From contig JADJLL010000012.1 in assembly GCA_016710095.1 (NCBI GenBank), positions 1-64,000 on the forward strand: a stretch of DNA of 64,000 bases, read 5' to 3'. The notes under the pieces are model-generated. The model ran no database searches and had not been told where the DNA came from. It was given only the letters and a program-made list of their open reading frames with translations. Source of the DNA: Candidatus Eiseniibacteriota bacterium. GTDB lineage: Bacteria > Eisenbacteria > RBG-16-71-46. Of the stretch, positions 63,563 through 64,000 are shown piece after piece. Position 1 is the first letter of the stretch; the number at the start of each line of letters is the position of its first letter. The position numbers and the translations under genes were made by a program.

Positions 63563-64000
63563 ATGAAGTCCCTGGCCGAACTCAGGAAAATCCTCTTCGA
63601 GATCTACGACCTCAAGCACGCCGGCGCGCTGCTCAGCTGGGACCAGACGACGTACATGCCGCCCGGCGGCGCCCCGGCCCGCGGCCGCCAGCTCGCGCTG
63701 CTGAGCCGCCTCGCGCACGAGCGATTCACCGCGCCCGAAGTCGGGCGCCTGCTCGACGCCGCCGAACGCGAGGTCGCCTCGCTGCCCGCGGATTCCGACG
63801 ACGCCGCGCTCGTGCGCGTCACGCGCCGCGAGTTCGAGCAGTCCGTGCTCATCCCGACCGAGCTCGTGTCGGCGCTGAGCGAGCATTCGGCGGAGAGCTA
63901 CCAGGCGTGGACCCTCGCGCGCCCCGCGAACGACTTCGCGACCATGCGCCCGATCCTCGAGAAGACGCTCGACCTGAGCCGCCGCATCGCCGAGTGCTTC
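63563..64000 (+). CDS. Carboxypeptidase Taq, M32 family (3' end outside window)
   Basis: Only the first 146 residues are visible. The ATG at 63563 has GGAGG 6 bases upstream. The N-terminal helical region (LAELRKILFEIYDLKHAGALL, SWDQTTYMPPGGAPARGRQLALLS) is the hallmark of M32 metallocarboxypeptidases, which are normally about 500 residues. The zinc motif HEXXH lies beyond the window, so activity cannot be judged. Confidence 0.9.
   Translation, partial: MKSLAELRKILFEIYDLKHAGALLSWDQTTYMPPGGAPARGRQLALLSRLAHERFTAPEVGRLLDAAEREVASLPADSDDAALVRVTRREFEQSVLIPTELVSALSEHSAESYQAWTLARPANDFATMRPILEKTLDLSRRIAECF

Overview
This looks like a high-GC, Gram-negative, anaerobic or facultatively anaerobic bacterium. 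The outer membrane is implied by a TonB-dependent receptor, secreted beta-propeller and TPR proteins and a lipoprotein. Anaerobic metabolism is implied by two [FeFe] hydrogenases. The secreted protein at the left edge ends in a FlgD-type Ig-like tail of the kind common in the FCB group and uncultured relatives such as Eisenbacteria or Krumholzibacteriota. That lineage is inference from gene style only. At least 12 single-base indels, several beside short G or C runs, break otherwise well-conserved genes, so the window is probably from a long-read or draft assembly with residual errors.

Layout. 1-4.3 kb: large secreted protein with its own promoter. 5-13 kb, minus strand: housekeeping genes dusB, a HAD phosphatase, an S41 protease, tmk, an inositol-lipid pair (ino1 plus CDP-alcohol phosphatidyltransferase), rsmI and ltaE. 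13.4-19.6 kb: YugP-like metalloprotease, membrane/TPR protein, HU/IHF-like protein, ilvC, a secreted TPR protein and an HD protein. 19.9-33 kb: nine minus-strand genes for two [FeFe] hydrogenases with a four-protein phosphorelay embedded. 33.5-38.7 kb: TonB receptor plus EamA permease, then priA. 38.9-42.8 kb: response regulator, histidine kinase/HD-GYP fusion and receiver-GGDEF protein. 43-50 kb: tsaD, cutA, DUF3037, HipA-like kinase, PQQ-type propeller, methyltransferase, and a metallopeptidase/ATP-grasp pair. 50.3-54.4 kb: GspE/PilB-type ATPase with a receiver tail, and a DUF47/PiT phosphate pair. 54.4-64 kb: cyclophilin, two 'periplasmic protein plus hybrid kinase' modules, a possible flagellar-associated protein, and the start of an M32 carboxypeptidase.

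How the genes work together. The most striking unit is the hydrogenase locus. One arm is a HydABC-like NAD(H) hydrogenase. The other is a second HydA translated with a NuoF-C-terminal/GltD-like fusion that suggests an NADP(H) route. Between them lies a hydrogenase-like H-cluster domain fused to a histidine kinase, followed by a receiver-kinase, a membrane GAF kinase and a lone receiver. I infer a hydrogen- or redox-sensing relay co-expressed with the enzymes. A second theme is signalling: three minus-strand genes (receiver 39.3 kb, receiver-GGDEF 42.8 kb, GspE-receiver 52.4 kb) are each preceded by a sigma-28-like promoter with identical 15-base spacing, which suggests a motility or surface regulon linked to cyclic-di-GMP.
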